DNA of 64,000 nucleotides from Oceanobacillus_B kapialis (GTDB lineage Bacteria; Bacillota; Bacilli; Bacillales; Amphibacillaceae), in the NCBI RefSeq assembly GCF_042685265.1, contig NZ_JBHUMX010000005.1; one strand, 5' to 3'. The translations under genes and the position numbers were made by a program. The notes under the pieces were generated by a model. The model saw nothing but the letters and a program-made list of their open reading frames with translations. It was not told the origin of the DNA and searched no databases. Positions 32,701-41,175 of the stretch are shown here, piece by piece. Position 1 is the first letter of the stretch; each line of letters begins with the position of its first letter.

Positions 32701-33240
32701 TTATTTTTGGAAAGGCATGCCTAGCTGAGCTAAAAGTTCACGGGCTTCTTCGTCAGTATTGGAAGACGTTACGATAACGATATCCATACCACGTACCTTG
32801 TTCACTTTATCATAATTAATTTCCGGGAATATTAGCTGTTCTTTTACACCTAATGTATAGTTTCCACGACCATCAAAAGCTTTTTTAGAGATACCACGGA
32901 AGTCACGTACACGTGGAAGTGATACTGCAATTAGCTTTTGAAGGAATTCGTACATACGCTCACCGCGAAGGGTTACTTTTGCACCGATCGGCATTCCTTC
33001 ACGAAGGCGGAAACCAGCGATTGATTTCTTAGCACGAGTGATCATTGGTTTTTGACCAGAAATTAACGCAAGCTCTTCAACAGCGCTATCTAATGCTTTA
33101 GAGTTTTGAACTGCATCACCGACACCCATGTTGATAACGATTTTATCAACAGCAGGTACCTGCATTACAGAATCATAATTAAATTTATTCATCAAAGATG
33201 GTGATACTTCATCTTGGTATTTTCTTTTTAATTCATTCAT
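32701..33240 (-). CDS. rplE: 50S ribosomal protein L5
   Basis: A 179-residue L5. It binds 5S rRNA and helps form the central protuberance and the bridge to S13. Conserved segments are VPAVDKIVINMGVGDAVQNS and GMDIVIVTSSNTDEEARELL. The ATG at 33240 fits both the conserved MNELKRKY start and the GGAGGGCGA ribosome binding site; a TTG one codon earlier is less likely. It lies between rplX and rpsN. Confidence 0.97.
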   Translation of the reverse strand: MNELKRKYQDEVSPSLMNKFNYDSVMQVPAVDKIVINMGVGDAVQNSKALDSAVEELALISGQKPMITRAKKSIAGFRLREGMPIGAKVTLRGERMYEFLQKLIAVSLPRVRDFRGISKKAFDGRGNYTLGVKEQLIFPEINYDKVNKVRGMDIVIVTSSNTDEEARELLAQLGMPFQK

Positions 33241-33267
33241 CAATGTCGCCCTCCTTTCGTCGCTAAA

Positions 33268-33579
33268 TTATTTATCTATTGCTTCACCGGATTTTTTAGC
33301 GATGCGGACTTTCTTTCCGTCACGTACTTCATACCCAACGCGAGTTGGTTCACCGGATTTAGGATCTATTGGCATTACGTTAGAAGCGTGAATTGGAGCT
33401 TCTTGGTTAAGGATTCCACCTTGTGGGTTCTCCTGGGAAGGTTTCGCATGTTTTTTCACCATGTTAATGCCTTCTACAAGAACGCGTTCCTTAGCTGGAC
33501 TCACTTCTAAGATTGTGCCTTCTTTACCACGGTCTTTGCCGGATATTACTTTTACTTTATCACCTTTTTTTACATGCAT
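33268..33579 (-). CDS. rplX: 50S ribosomal protein L24
   Basis: A 103-residue L24 with the KOW motif at the start (HVKKGDKVKVISGKDRGKEG). It initiates large-subunit assembly by binding 23S rRNA domain I. The ATG at 33579 is chosen because GGAGGTGC precedes it and length equals B. subtilis L24; the longer frame adds seven non-conserved residues. It lies between rplN and rplE. Confidence 0.97.
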   Translation of the reverse strand: MHVKKGDKVKVISGKDRGKEGTILEVSPAKERVLVEGINMVKKHAKPSQENPQGGILNQEAPIHASNVMPIDPKSGEPTRVGYEVRDGKKVRIAKKSGEAIDK

Positions 33580-33614
33580 GCTTGACGCACCTCCTTGCAA
33601 GGCTAAATTTTAGC

Positions 33615-33983
33615 TTATAGAACTTCTGGAGCTAGAGATACGATTTTCATGAATTTTGCATCACGTAATTCACGTGCAACTGGTCCGAAGATACGAGTAC
33701 CTCGTGGACTTTTGTCATCACGGATAATTACCGCTGCATTTTCATCAAAACGAATGTACGATCCATCTTTACGACGCGCACCAGATTTACTACGTACGAT
33801 GACAGCTTTAACAACTTCACCTTTTTTGACAACGCCTCCTGGTGTTGCTTGTTTGACAGTACAAACAATTACATCACCAATATTGGCAGTTTTACGGCCA
33901 GATCCGCCTAACACTTTAATGGTTAAGACTTCACGTGCACCAGAGTTATCTGCAACTTTCAAGCGAGTTTCCTGTTGAATCAT
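33615..33983 (-). CDS. rplN: 50S ribosomal protein L14
   Basis: A 122-residue L14, a beta-barrel at the subunit interface that contacts 16S rRNA helix 14 and binds the RsfS silencing factor. The conserved start is MIQQETRLKVADNSGAREVL. It follows rpsQ by 42 bases with a GGAGGTC ribosome binding site. No irregularity is visible. Confidence 0.98.
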   Translation of the reverse strand: MIQQETRLKVADNSGAREVLTIKVLGGSGRKTANIGDVIVCTVKQATPGGVVKKGEVVKAVIVRSKSGARRKDGSYIRFDENAAVIIRDDKSPRGTRIFGPVARELRDAKFMKIVSLAPEVL

Positions 33984-34025
33984 ATCGCTGTGACCTCCCT
34001 TCGGATACCTTCCGAGCGAACTTTA

Positions 34026-34289
34026 TTATATAATTACCGCTTCTTCAACGACTTCAACCAAACGGAAGCGTTTAGTTGCTGATAGCGGACGAGTTTCCAT
34101 GATACGTACAACATCGCCTGTTTTAGCTTGGTTGTTCTCATCATGTGTTTTGAACTTTTTAGAGTACTTTACACGCTTACCGTATAGTTTATGAAACTTG
34201 TATGTTTCGACTAATACTGTAATTGTTTTATCCATTTTGTCTGAAACAACACGGCCTGTATATACTTTACGATCATTACGTTCAGTCAT
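34026..34289 (-). CDS. rpsQ: 30S ribosomal protein S17
   Basis: An 87-residue S17, an OB-fold protein that binds 16S rRNA early in assembly. Conserved segments are RKVYTGRVVSDKMDKTITV and TGDVVRIMETRPLSATKRF. It lies 26 bases after rpmC with an AGGAGGTTAG ribosome binding site. Length is standard. Confidence 0.98.
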   Translation of the reverse strand: MTERNDRKVYTGRVVSDKMDKTITVLVETYKFHKLYGKRVKYSKKFKTHDENNQAKTGDVVRIMETRPLSATKRFRLVEVVEEAVII

Positions 34290-34315
34290 TCGAGGCTAAC
34301 CTCCTCTATAGATTT

Positions 34316-34516
34316 CTAGTTATTTACGCTAACTTCGCGTTGGCGTACTACTGTTTTCATGCGAGCAATTGACTTTCTTACTTCACGAATACGAGCAGTG
34401 TTTTCCAGTTGACCAGTTGCAAGCTGGAAGCGCAAATTAAATAGTTCTTCTTTTAATGATTTAACTTTTTGTTCAATTTCGGCAGTGGTTAGTTCTCTAA
34501 TTTCATTAGCCTTCAT
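34316..34516 (-). CDS. rpmC: 50S ribosomal protein L29
   Basis: A 66-residue two-helix L29 near the polypeptide exit tunnel, where it helps form the docking site for trigger factor and SRP. The ATG at 34516 (MKANEIREL) is chosen from the conserved start. It overlaps the end of rplP by 11 bases, so the two are coupled. The longer upstream frame adds eight non-conserved residues. Confidence 0.96.
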   Translation of the reverse strand: MKANEIRELTTAEIEQKVKSLKEELFNLRFQLATGQLENTARIREVRKSIARMKTVVRQREVSVNN

Positions 34517-34940
34517 TGCTTTCACCACCAATTTCTTCACGTTTTACGAATTTAGTTTTAATCGGCAGTTTGTGAGAAGCAAGACGTAATGCTTCACGAG
34601 CAACCTCTTCGGAAACTCCTGCGATTTCAAACATGATTTTTCCTGGTTTTACTACTGCTACCCATCCTTCTGGAGCACCTTTACCGGAACCCATTCGAAC
34701 TTCTAGGGGTTTTGCAGTGTATGGTTTATCAGGAAAGATTTTAATCCAAACTTTACCGCCACGTTTCATATAACGAGTCATTGCAATACGGGCAGCTTCA
34801 ATCTGACGACTAGTGATCCAAGATGCTTCTGTTGCCTGCAGGCCGTATTCACCAAAAGCTACTGTTGTACCGCCTTTTGCTTGGCCTCTCATTTTACCAC
34901 GATGTTGTCTACGATATTTCACGCGTTTAGGCATTAACAT
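34506..34940 (-). CDS. rplP: 50S ribosomal protein L16
   Basis: A 144-residue L16, which contacts the A- and P-site tRNA elbows and completes the peptidyl-transferase region late in assembly. The start MLMPKRVKYRRQHRGKMRGQ is conserved, and length equals B. subtilis L16. The arginine in YMKRGGKVWIKIFP, which is hydroxylated in some bacteria, is present. It lies 18 bases after rpsC. Confidence 0.98.
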   Translation of the reverse strand: MLMPKRVKYRRQHRGKMRGQAKGGTTVAFGEYGLQATEASWITSRQIEAARIAMTRYMKRGGKVWIKIFPDKPYTAKPLEVRMGSGKGAPEGWVAVVKPGKIMFEIAGVSEEVAREALRLASHKLPIKTKFVKREEIGGESNEG

Positions 34941-34958
34941 AATGCATTGCCCCCTTCC

Positions 34959-35600
34959 TTATTTGTTTGATTTAGTTGGAAGGACTTCCCCACGATAGAT
35001 CCACACTTTAACACCTAATTTACCGTAAGTTGTATCTGCTTCAGCTGTACCATAGTCGATATCAGCACGCAATGTGTGTAGTGGTACTGTTCCTTCACTA
35101 TAATGTTCCGCACGAGCGATATCTGCTCCACCAAGACGTCCGGAAACTTGTGTTTTAATTCCTTTAGCTCCTCCGCGCATTGCACGTTGAATGGATTGCT
35201 TCTGTGCACGACGGAATGAGATACGGTTTTCTAATTGACGAGCAATGTTTTCAGCAACAAGTGTTGCATCAAGATCTACTTTCTTGATTTCAACGATGTT
35301 GATGTGAACTCGTTTACCAGTCAAGCTGTTCAATGATTTACGTAGAGCTTCTACTTCAGAACCGCCTTTACCAATTACCATCCCTGGTTTCCCAGTGTGA
35401 ATAGTGATGTTTACGCGATTAGCTGCACGCTCGATGTCGATAGAAGAAACAGCAGCAATACGCAAACGGTTTTCAAGATATTCTCTGATTTTAATATCTT
35501 CGTGTAGTAAGTCTGCATAGTCTTTGCCAGCATACCATTTTGACTCCCAGTCTTTAATGATGCCGACGCGAAGACCCGTTGGATTTACTTTTTGACCCAC
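34959..35600 (-). CDS. rpsC: 30S ribosomal protein S3
   Basis: A 213-residue S3 with a KH domain (HTGKPGMVIGKGGSEVEALR) and a C-terminal domain that lines the mRNA entry tunnel with S4 and S5, helping the ribosomal helicase activity. The conserved start is GQKVNPTGLRVGIIKDWES. It starts 3 bases after the rplV stop, so the genes are coupled. Confidence 0.98.
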   Translation of the reverse strand: MGQKVNPTGLRVGIIKDWESKWYAGKDYADLLHEDIKIREYLENRLRIAAVSSIDIERAANRVNITIHTGKPGMVIGKGGSEVEALRKSLNSLTGKRVHINIVEIKKVDLDATLVAENIARQLENRISFRRAQKQSIQRAMRGGAKGIKTQVSGRLGGADIARAEHYSEGTVPLHTLRADIDYGTAEADTTYGKLGVKVWIYRGEVLPTKSNK

Positions 35601-35603
35601 TGA

Positions 35604-35945
35604 CTATCCCTCCTTCTTTTCTGTTACAACCACTGTAATGTGGCTTGTGCGTTTGTTTATTTTACTTGCACGTCCTTGTGCACGTGGACGGAAACGTTTC
35701 AATGTAGCACCTTCATTTACAAATGCTTCGGAAATCACTAGATTGTCCGGATCCATTTCGTAGTTGTGTTCTGCGTTTGCGATAGCAGACTTCAAAACCT
35801 TCTCTACGACTGGAGAAGCACCGCGTTGTGTGTGGCGTAGAATTGCAACTGCTTCGCCAACGTTTTTTCCTCGAATTAAATCAACGACTAATCGTACTTT
35901 ACGAGGAGCAATACGAACCGATTTCGCCATGGCTTTAGCTTGCAT
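35604..35945 (-). CDS. rplV: 50S ribosomal protein L22
   Basis: A 113-residue L22 whose beta-hairpin (SEAFVNEGATLKRFRPRAQG) lines the exit tunnel next to L4, where macrolide-resistance changes arise; the hairpin looks wild type. The start is MQAKAMAKSVRIAPRKVRLV. It follows rpsS by 18 bases with a GAGGAGGCAC ribosome binding site. Confidence 0.98.
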   Translation of the reverse strand: MQAKAMAKSVRIAPRKVRLVVDLIRGKNVGEAVAILRHTQRGASPVVEKVLKSAIANAEHNYEMDPDNLVISEAFVNEGATLKRFRPRAQGRASKINKRTSHITVVVTEKKEG

Positions 35946-35963
35946 ACTTAGTGCCTCCTCTCA

Positions 35964-36242
35964 TTAGCGTTTAGTTTTCTTATCATCGCCAGCATGCCCT
36001 TTATACGTGCGAGTTGGCGCGAATTCACCTAGTTTATGACCCACCATGTCTTCTGTAATATAAACAGGTACGTGTTTACGTCCATCATATACAGCAACAG
36101 TGTGACCAACAAAAGTAGGGAAAATTGTTGAACGACGTGACCAGGTTTTTACTACCTGTTTCTTGTCATCTTCATTTAATTTCTCGATCTTTGACAATAG
36201 ATGGTCATCTGCAAAAGGTCCTTTTTTCAAGCTACGACCCAT
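35964..36242 (-). CDS. rpsS: 30S ribosomal protein S19
   Basis: A 92-residue S19 in the small-subunit head, which complexes with S13. The conserved start is GRSLKKGPFADDHLLSKI, and the family segment VGHTVAVYDGRKHVPVYI is present. It lies 58 bases after rplB and carries a GGAGGTTTAT ribosome binding site. No irregularity is visible. Confidence 0.98.
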   Translation of the reverse strand: MGRSLKKGPFADDHLLSKIEKLNEDDKKQVVKTWSRRSTIFPTFVGHTVAVYDGRKHVPVYITEDMVGHKLGEFAPTRTYKGHAGDDKKTKR

Positions 36243-36300
36243 GGATAAACCTCCTTCCGCAATTGAGAGACGGGTGTAAAATCCCGTCCACTACTTTTGA

Positions 36301-37131
36301 TTATTTTTTACGTTTACGAACGATATATTTATCAGTCGGCTTGTTACGTTTACGAGTTTTGTAACCAAGTGTAGGTTTGCCCCATGGTGACATTGGTGAT
36401 TTACGTCCGATTGGTGCACGTCCTTCACCACCACCGTGTGGGTGATCGTTAGGGTTCATTACAGAACCACGAACTGTAGGGCGTTTGCCTAACCAGCGAG
36501 AACGACCAGCTTTACCAATACGTACAAGCTCATGTTCTAAGTTTCCAACCTGGCCAACAGTTGCACGGCAAGTTGTAAGAATCAAGCGAACTTCACCTGA
36601 AGCTAAACGAACAAGTGTGTACTTTTCTTCACGACCAAGAATTTGTGCCTCAGCACCAGCAGAACGAGCTAATTGTCCACCGCGTCCTGGTTTTAATTCA
36701 ACGTTATGAATGATTGTACCAACTGGAATGTTAGCTAGTGGAAGTGCGTTACCTACTTTGATATCCGCATCTACACCAGATTCAATTTTTTGATCTACTT
36801 TTAGTCCTTTTGGAGCTAAAATGTAGCGTTTTTCCCCATCAGCGTAATGAATTAATGCAATGTTAGCTGAACGGTTTGGATCATACTCAATAGTAGCAAC
36901 GCGTCCTGGTATACCATCTTTATCGCGTTTGAAGTCGATAATACGGTAATGACGCTTATGACCGCCACCTTGATGACGAACAGTTAGTTTCCCTTGGTTG
37001 TTACGACCGCCACGTTTGTATAGTGGGCTTAAAAGGGATTTCTCTGGAGTGTCTGTAGTGATTTCCGCGAAATCAGATACTGACATATTACGTCTTCCGT
37101 TTGACGTTGGTTTGAATTTTTTAATCGCCAT
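36301..37131 (-). CDS. rplB: 50S ribosomal protein L2
   Basis: A 276-residue L2, a primary 23S rRNA-binding protein needed for subunit association and peptidyl-transferase formation. The key histidine lies in the conserved MNPNDHPHGGGEGRAPIG loop. It starts with AIKKFKPTSNGRRNMSV and follows rplW by 31 bases. The length matches B. subtilis within one residue. Confidence 0.98.
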   Translation of the reverse strand: MAIKKFKPTSNGRRNMSVSDFAEITTDTPEKSLLSPLYKRGGRNNQGKLTVRHQGGGHKRHYRIIDFKRDKDGIPGRVATIEYDPNRSANIALIHYADGEKRYILAPKGLKVDQKIESGVDADIKVGNALPLANIPVGTIIHNVELKPGRGGQLARSAGAEAQILGREEKYTLVRLASGEVRLILTTCRATVGQVGNLEHELVRIGKAGRSRWLGKRPTVRGSVMNPNDHPHGGGEGRAPIGRKSPMSPWGKPTLGYKTRKRNKPTDKYIVRKRKK

Positions 37132-37162
37132 CTTGTTTTCCCTCCTTCTCGAGATTTTCTAG

Positions 37163-37450
37163 TTAACCTTCAAAAATATCCAGTTCTTTACTGTCTTCTG
37201 AAAGTTGAACGATAGCTTTTTTGCGGTCTGGACGGTAACCACCGTATCTACCCATCCGCTTGAATTTACCTTTAAGGTTCATTGTGTTAACTTTTTCAAC
37301 TTTAACGCCAAAAACAACTTCGATAGCATTTTTAATCTCTGTCTTGTTGGCTTTTGTACTTACTTCAAACGTGTATTTCTTTTGTTCCATTAAGTCAGCA
37401 GAATTCTCTGTAATGACAGGGCGCTTAATAATATCACGTGGATCTTTCAT
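37163..37450 (-). CDS. rplW: 50S ribosomal protein L23
   Basis: A 95-residue L23 at the tunnel exit, docking site for trigger factor and SRP. The start KDPRDIIKRPVITENSADLM is conserved. Its ATG overlaps the rplD stop codon by one base (TAATG), so it is coupled to rplD. Length equals the B. subtilis protein. Confidence 0.98.
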   Translation of the reverse strand: MKDPRDIIKRPVITENSADLMEQKKYTFEVSTKANKTEIKNAIEVVFGVKVEKVNTMNLKGKFKRMGRYGGYRPDRKKAIVQLSEDSKELDIFEG

Positions 37451-38073
37451 TATGCAAGCACCTCCCCTGCTTTTTCAGCTGCATCCTTCGTTAGGATCAG
37501 CTTGTCATGCGTAAGCAAATCTAGAACATTCACTTCTTCTACAGTTAGTACTTTAACTGATTGAAGATTGTTAGCGGAACGGATAACCGTTTCGTCTTTA
37601 TCAGCAGTGACGATCAATGCTTTTGTCTCTACGTTAAGAGCTTGAAGCATGTTCACTACTTCTTTTGTTTTAGGAACTTCCATCGCTAGGCTTTCTAATA
37701 CTACTAGATTTTCTTCTTGAACTTTAGAAGAAAGTGCAGATCTTAGCGCTAGACGACGTACCTTTTTAGGTAGTTTATAGCTATAGCTGCGTGGTGTTGG
37801 ACCAAATACAGTTCCGCCACCTACCCATTGTGGAGAGCGAATGGAACCTTGACGCGCACGACCTGTTCCTTTTTGACGCCATGGTTTACGACCACCACCG
37901 CGTACGTCAGAACGACCTTTAACAGCATGAGTTCCTTGACGCAAAGATGCGCGTTGCATTACTACTGCTTCATGTAAAACATGTGTGTTTGGCTCAATTC
38001 CAAATACGGAATCATTTAATTCCAAATCACCAGCTTGTGAACCGTCTTGTTTAAATAGTGCTACTTTAGGCAT
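37450..38073 (-). CDS. rplD: 50S ribosomal protein L4
   Basis: A 207-residue L4 whose extended loop (GGGRKPWRQKGTGRARQGS) reaches into the exit tunnel. In gamma-proteobacteria it autoregulates the S10 operon, whereas Bacillaceae appear to use other means. The loop sequence is wild type at macrolide-relevant positions as far as I can see. It lies between rplC and rplW. Confidence 0.98.
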   Translation of the reverse strand: MPKVALFKQDGSQAGDLELNDSVFGIEPNTHVLHEAVVMQRASLRQGTHAVKGRSDVRGGGRKPWRQKGTGRARQGSIRSPQWVGGGTVFGPTPRSYSYKLPKKVRRLALRSALSSKVQEENLVVLESLAMEVPKTKEVVNMLQALNVETKALIVTADKDETVIRSANNLQSVKVLTVEEVNVLDLLTHDKLILTKDAAEKAGEVLA

Positions 38074-38099
38074 GACATATCCTCCCTTCGTGTGTGTGA

Positions 38100-38729
38100 T
38101 TAGTTAGCCTTTATTGCACTCGTAACTTTTACGAATGATTTTTTTGCACCTGGTACATTACCTTTAATTAATAGCAGGTTGCGTTCAGCATCCACGCTAA
38201 CAACTTCAAGGTTTTGAATTGTTACTTGTGTTCCACCCATTTGACCTGGCAGTGGACGTCCTTTGAAAACACGCATTGGGTCAACAGCACCTAGAGAACC
38301 AGGGCTTCTGTGGTAGTGAGAACCATGGGACATCGGTCCACGTTGTTGATTGTGGCGCTTGATAGAACCTTGGAATCCTTTCCCTTTCGTTGTACCTGTT
38401 ACGTCGATTTTGTCTCCTGCTTGAAAAATTTCAACGCTGATTTCTTGACCAACTTCGTGTTCGTCAAGGTTCGCGTCACGGATTTCACGAACGTAGCGCT
38501 TAGGGGCTGTGTTTGCTTTGTCAGCATGGCCTTTTTCCGCTTTGTTAGTACGTGATCCTTTTTCATCAGCAAAACCGATTTGCAGTGCTTCATAGCCATC
38601 ATTTTCTAATGTTCTTTTCTGCAGAACTACGTTTGGCTCAGCTTGAATTACAGTCACAGGTACTAATTCACCAGTTTCAGAAAATAGCTGAGTCATGCCG
38701 ATTTTACGACCTAAGATTCCTTTCGTCAT
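38100..38729 (-). CDS. rplC: 50S ribosomal protein L3
   Basis: A 209-residue L3, one of the two initiators of large-subunit assembly. The start TKGILGRKIGMTQLFSETG is conserved. The central loop (RGPMSHGSHYHRSPGSLG) reaches the peptidyl-transferase centre. It follows rpsJ by 30 bases with an AGGAGGTGTAA ribosome binding site. Length equals the B. subtilis protein. Confidence 0.98.
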   Translation of the reverse strand: MTKGILGRKIGMTQLFSETGELVPVTVIQAEPNVVLQKRTLENDGYEALQIGFADEKGSRTNKAEKGHADKANTAPKRYVREIRDANLDEHEVGQEISVEIFQAGDKIDVTGTTKGKGFQGSIKRHNQQRGPMSHGSHYHRSPGSLGAVDPMRVFKGRPLPGQMGGTQVTIQNLEVVSVDAERNLLLIKGNVPGAKKSFVKVTSAIKAN

Positions 38730-38759
38730 CCGTTACACCTCCTATAGTAAAACATTTAT

Positions 38760-39068
38760 TTATAGTTTAATTTCAATATCAACACCAGATGGTAAGTCAA
38801 GACGCATTAGTGAATCGACAGTTTGTGGTGTTGGGTTAACAATATCGATAAGACGTTTATGTGTACGCATTTCGAATTGTTCACGTGAATCCTTGTACTT
38901 GTGCACCGCACGTAGTACTGTGTAAACTGATCTTTCTGTAGGTAATGGAATCGGACCAGACACACTAGCACCTGAACGTTTCGCAGTATCTACGATTTTC
39001 TCAGCTGATTGATCTAAAATACGGTGATCATAAGCTTTCAAACGAATTCTAATCTTCTCTTTTGCCAT
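38760..39068 (-). CDS. rpsJ: 30S ribosomal protein S10
   Basis: A 102-residue S10, first gene of the S10 operon. It sits in the small-subunit head and, as NusE, binds NusB in transcription antitermination complexes. Conserved segments are AKEKIRIRLKAYDHRILDQS and GPIPLPTERSVYTVL. A sigma-A promoter (39269-39297) gives a leader of about 200 bases. The loop residues linked to tigecycline resistance (near 53-60) look wild type. Confidence 0.98.
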   Translation of the reverse strand: MAKEKIRIRLKAYDHRILDQSAEKIVDTAKRSGASVSGPIPLPTERSVYTVLRAVHKYKDSREQFEMRTHKRLIDIVNPTPQTVDSLMRLDLPSGVDIEIKL

Positions 39069-39268
39069 TATTTTCCCTCCTTCTCGCCCATATTATTATA
39101 GACATTCTCCACGAAAATATCTCGACAACCCGCCATGGCAAAGGGGCCGGGTGTGCCAACAACCTTCCGCTTCATCGCCTTTGATGACCAACATTCTTAT
39201 TATATAGAATTTGGGTGGTCATTGCAACCCCTTTTGTGAAAAACATTCATTGGGTCGCACATCTATGT

Positions 39269-39297
39269 ATTATACTAACTATCACTAGTAAAATCAA
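39269..39297 (-). promoter_or_regulatory. Sigma-A promoter of the S10 operon
   Basis: TTGATT (39297-39292) and a perfect TATAAT (39274-39269) with a 17-base spacer. It is the only strong promoter-like pair between the tuf terminator and rpsJ. The leader down to 39069 contains a GC-rich hairpin region (CCCGGCCCC...GGCGGG, about 39125-39155). Confidence 0.75.
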
Positions 39298-39374
39298 GGG
39301 TGTGTGGGAATTCTCTTTATTAACATTTGGGAGTTAAACCTGATTTAAGGATTAGGAGTTTTATTTGGAGTGGG

Positions 39375-39790
39375 GTGTGGTTGATTGGATGGTTTTTTTG
39401 GTTGATTGGGTGTTGCGTTTGGTTGATTGGCTTTTGCACGTGGTTGATTGACCGTCGCATATGGTTGATTGGCTTTGTCGCGCGGTTGATTGAACGGCGT
39501 ACTTGGTTGATTGGCTACTGCACGCGGTTGATTGAACAACGCATTTGGTTGATTGAGTGTTGCCTTTGGTTGATTGGCAATTGGGTGTGGTTGATTAGAC
39601 GCCGCATTTGGTTGATTGGCTATTGCGTTTGGTTGATTGGCTCTGGCGAATGGTTGATTAGGTGCTACGTTTGGTTGATTGGCTGCTGCGCGTGGTTGAT
39701 TGGACGCCACAAATGGTCGAATGGCTTTGGCATATGGTTGATTGACCGTCACACATGGTCGATTGGTTGCCACGTCTCGTTTGGTTATTG
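39375..39790. repeat. 21-bp phased TTGATTGG repeat array, 20 units
   Basis: The word GGTTGATT (or a one-base variant) recurs with TTGATT beginning at 39381, 39402, 39423 and so on in exact 21-base steps to 39780, giving 20 units. The other half of each unit varies widely. Long open frames exist on both strands only because the unit is three-divisible: WLIG-xxx on plus, NQP-xxxx on minus. It lies between the tuf terminator and the S10 promoter. An SD-like GGGGAGGT (minus, 39805-39798) precedes it but no normal start codon follows. Confidence 0.92.
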
Positions 39791-39821
39791 AATTATTACC
39801 TCCCCGCACACAAAAATACAT

Positions 39822-39849
39822 AAAAAAAGACTGCGCACGGAGCGCAGCC
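39822..39849 (-). terminator. Terminator of the str operon (after tuf)
   Basis: An 8-bp stem, GGCTGCGC/GCGCAGTC, with a 5-base loop, followed on the minus strand by seven T residues. It lies 15 bases after the tuf stop. Confidence 0.9.
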
Positions 39850-39864
39850 TTTTCGGTATTGTTA

Positions 39865-41055
<1,191 letters not shown>

Positions 41056-41175
41056 TTATAGTTCCTCCTTTAAATAAATAAAAGTATTTGTAGAATTTAT
41101 GTGTAGCTAAGAAACAACGCTAGATTATTTCTTAGCCTTCACTAAAGTTATACTTTAGTTACAGGAAAAAATCAA

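Noticed and set aside
39375..39790. CRISPR array
   Set aside because: The unit is only 21 bp with no unique spacers of constant repeat identity, and no cas genes are present.
39327..39791. Plus-strand 154-codon frame with WLIG repeats as a membrane protein gene
   Set aside because: It is a by-product of the 21-bp repeat, the opposite strand is equally open, and no ribosome binding site precedes it.
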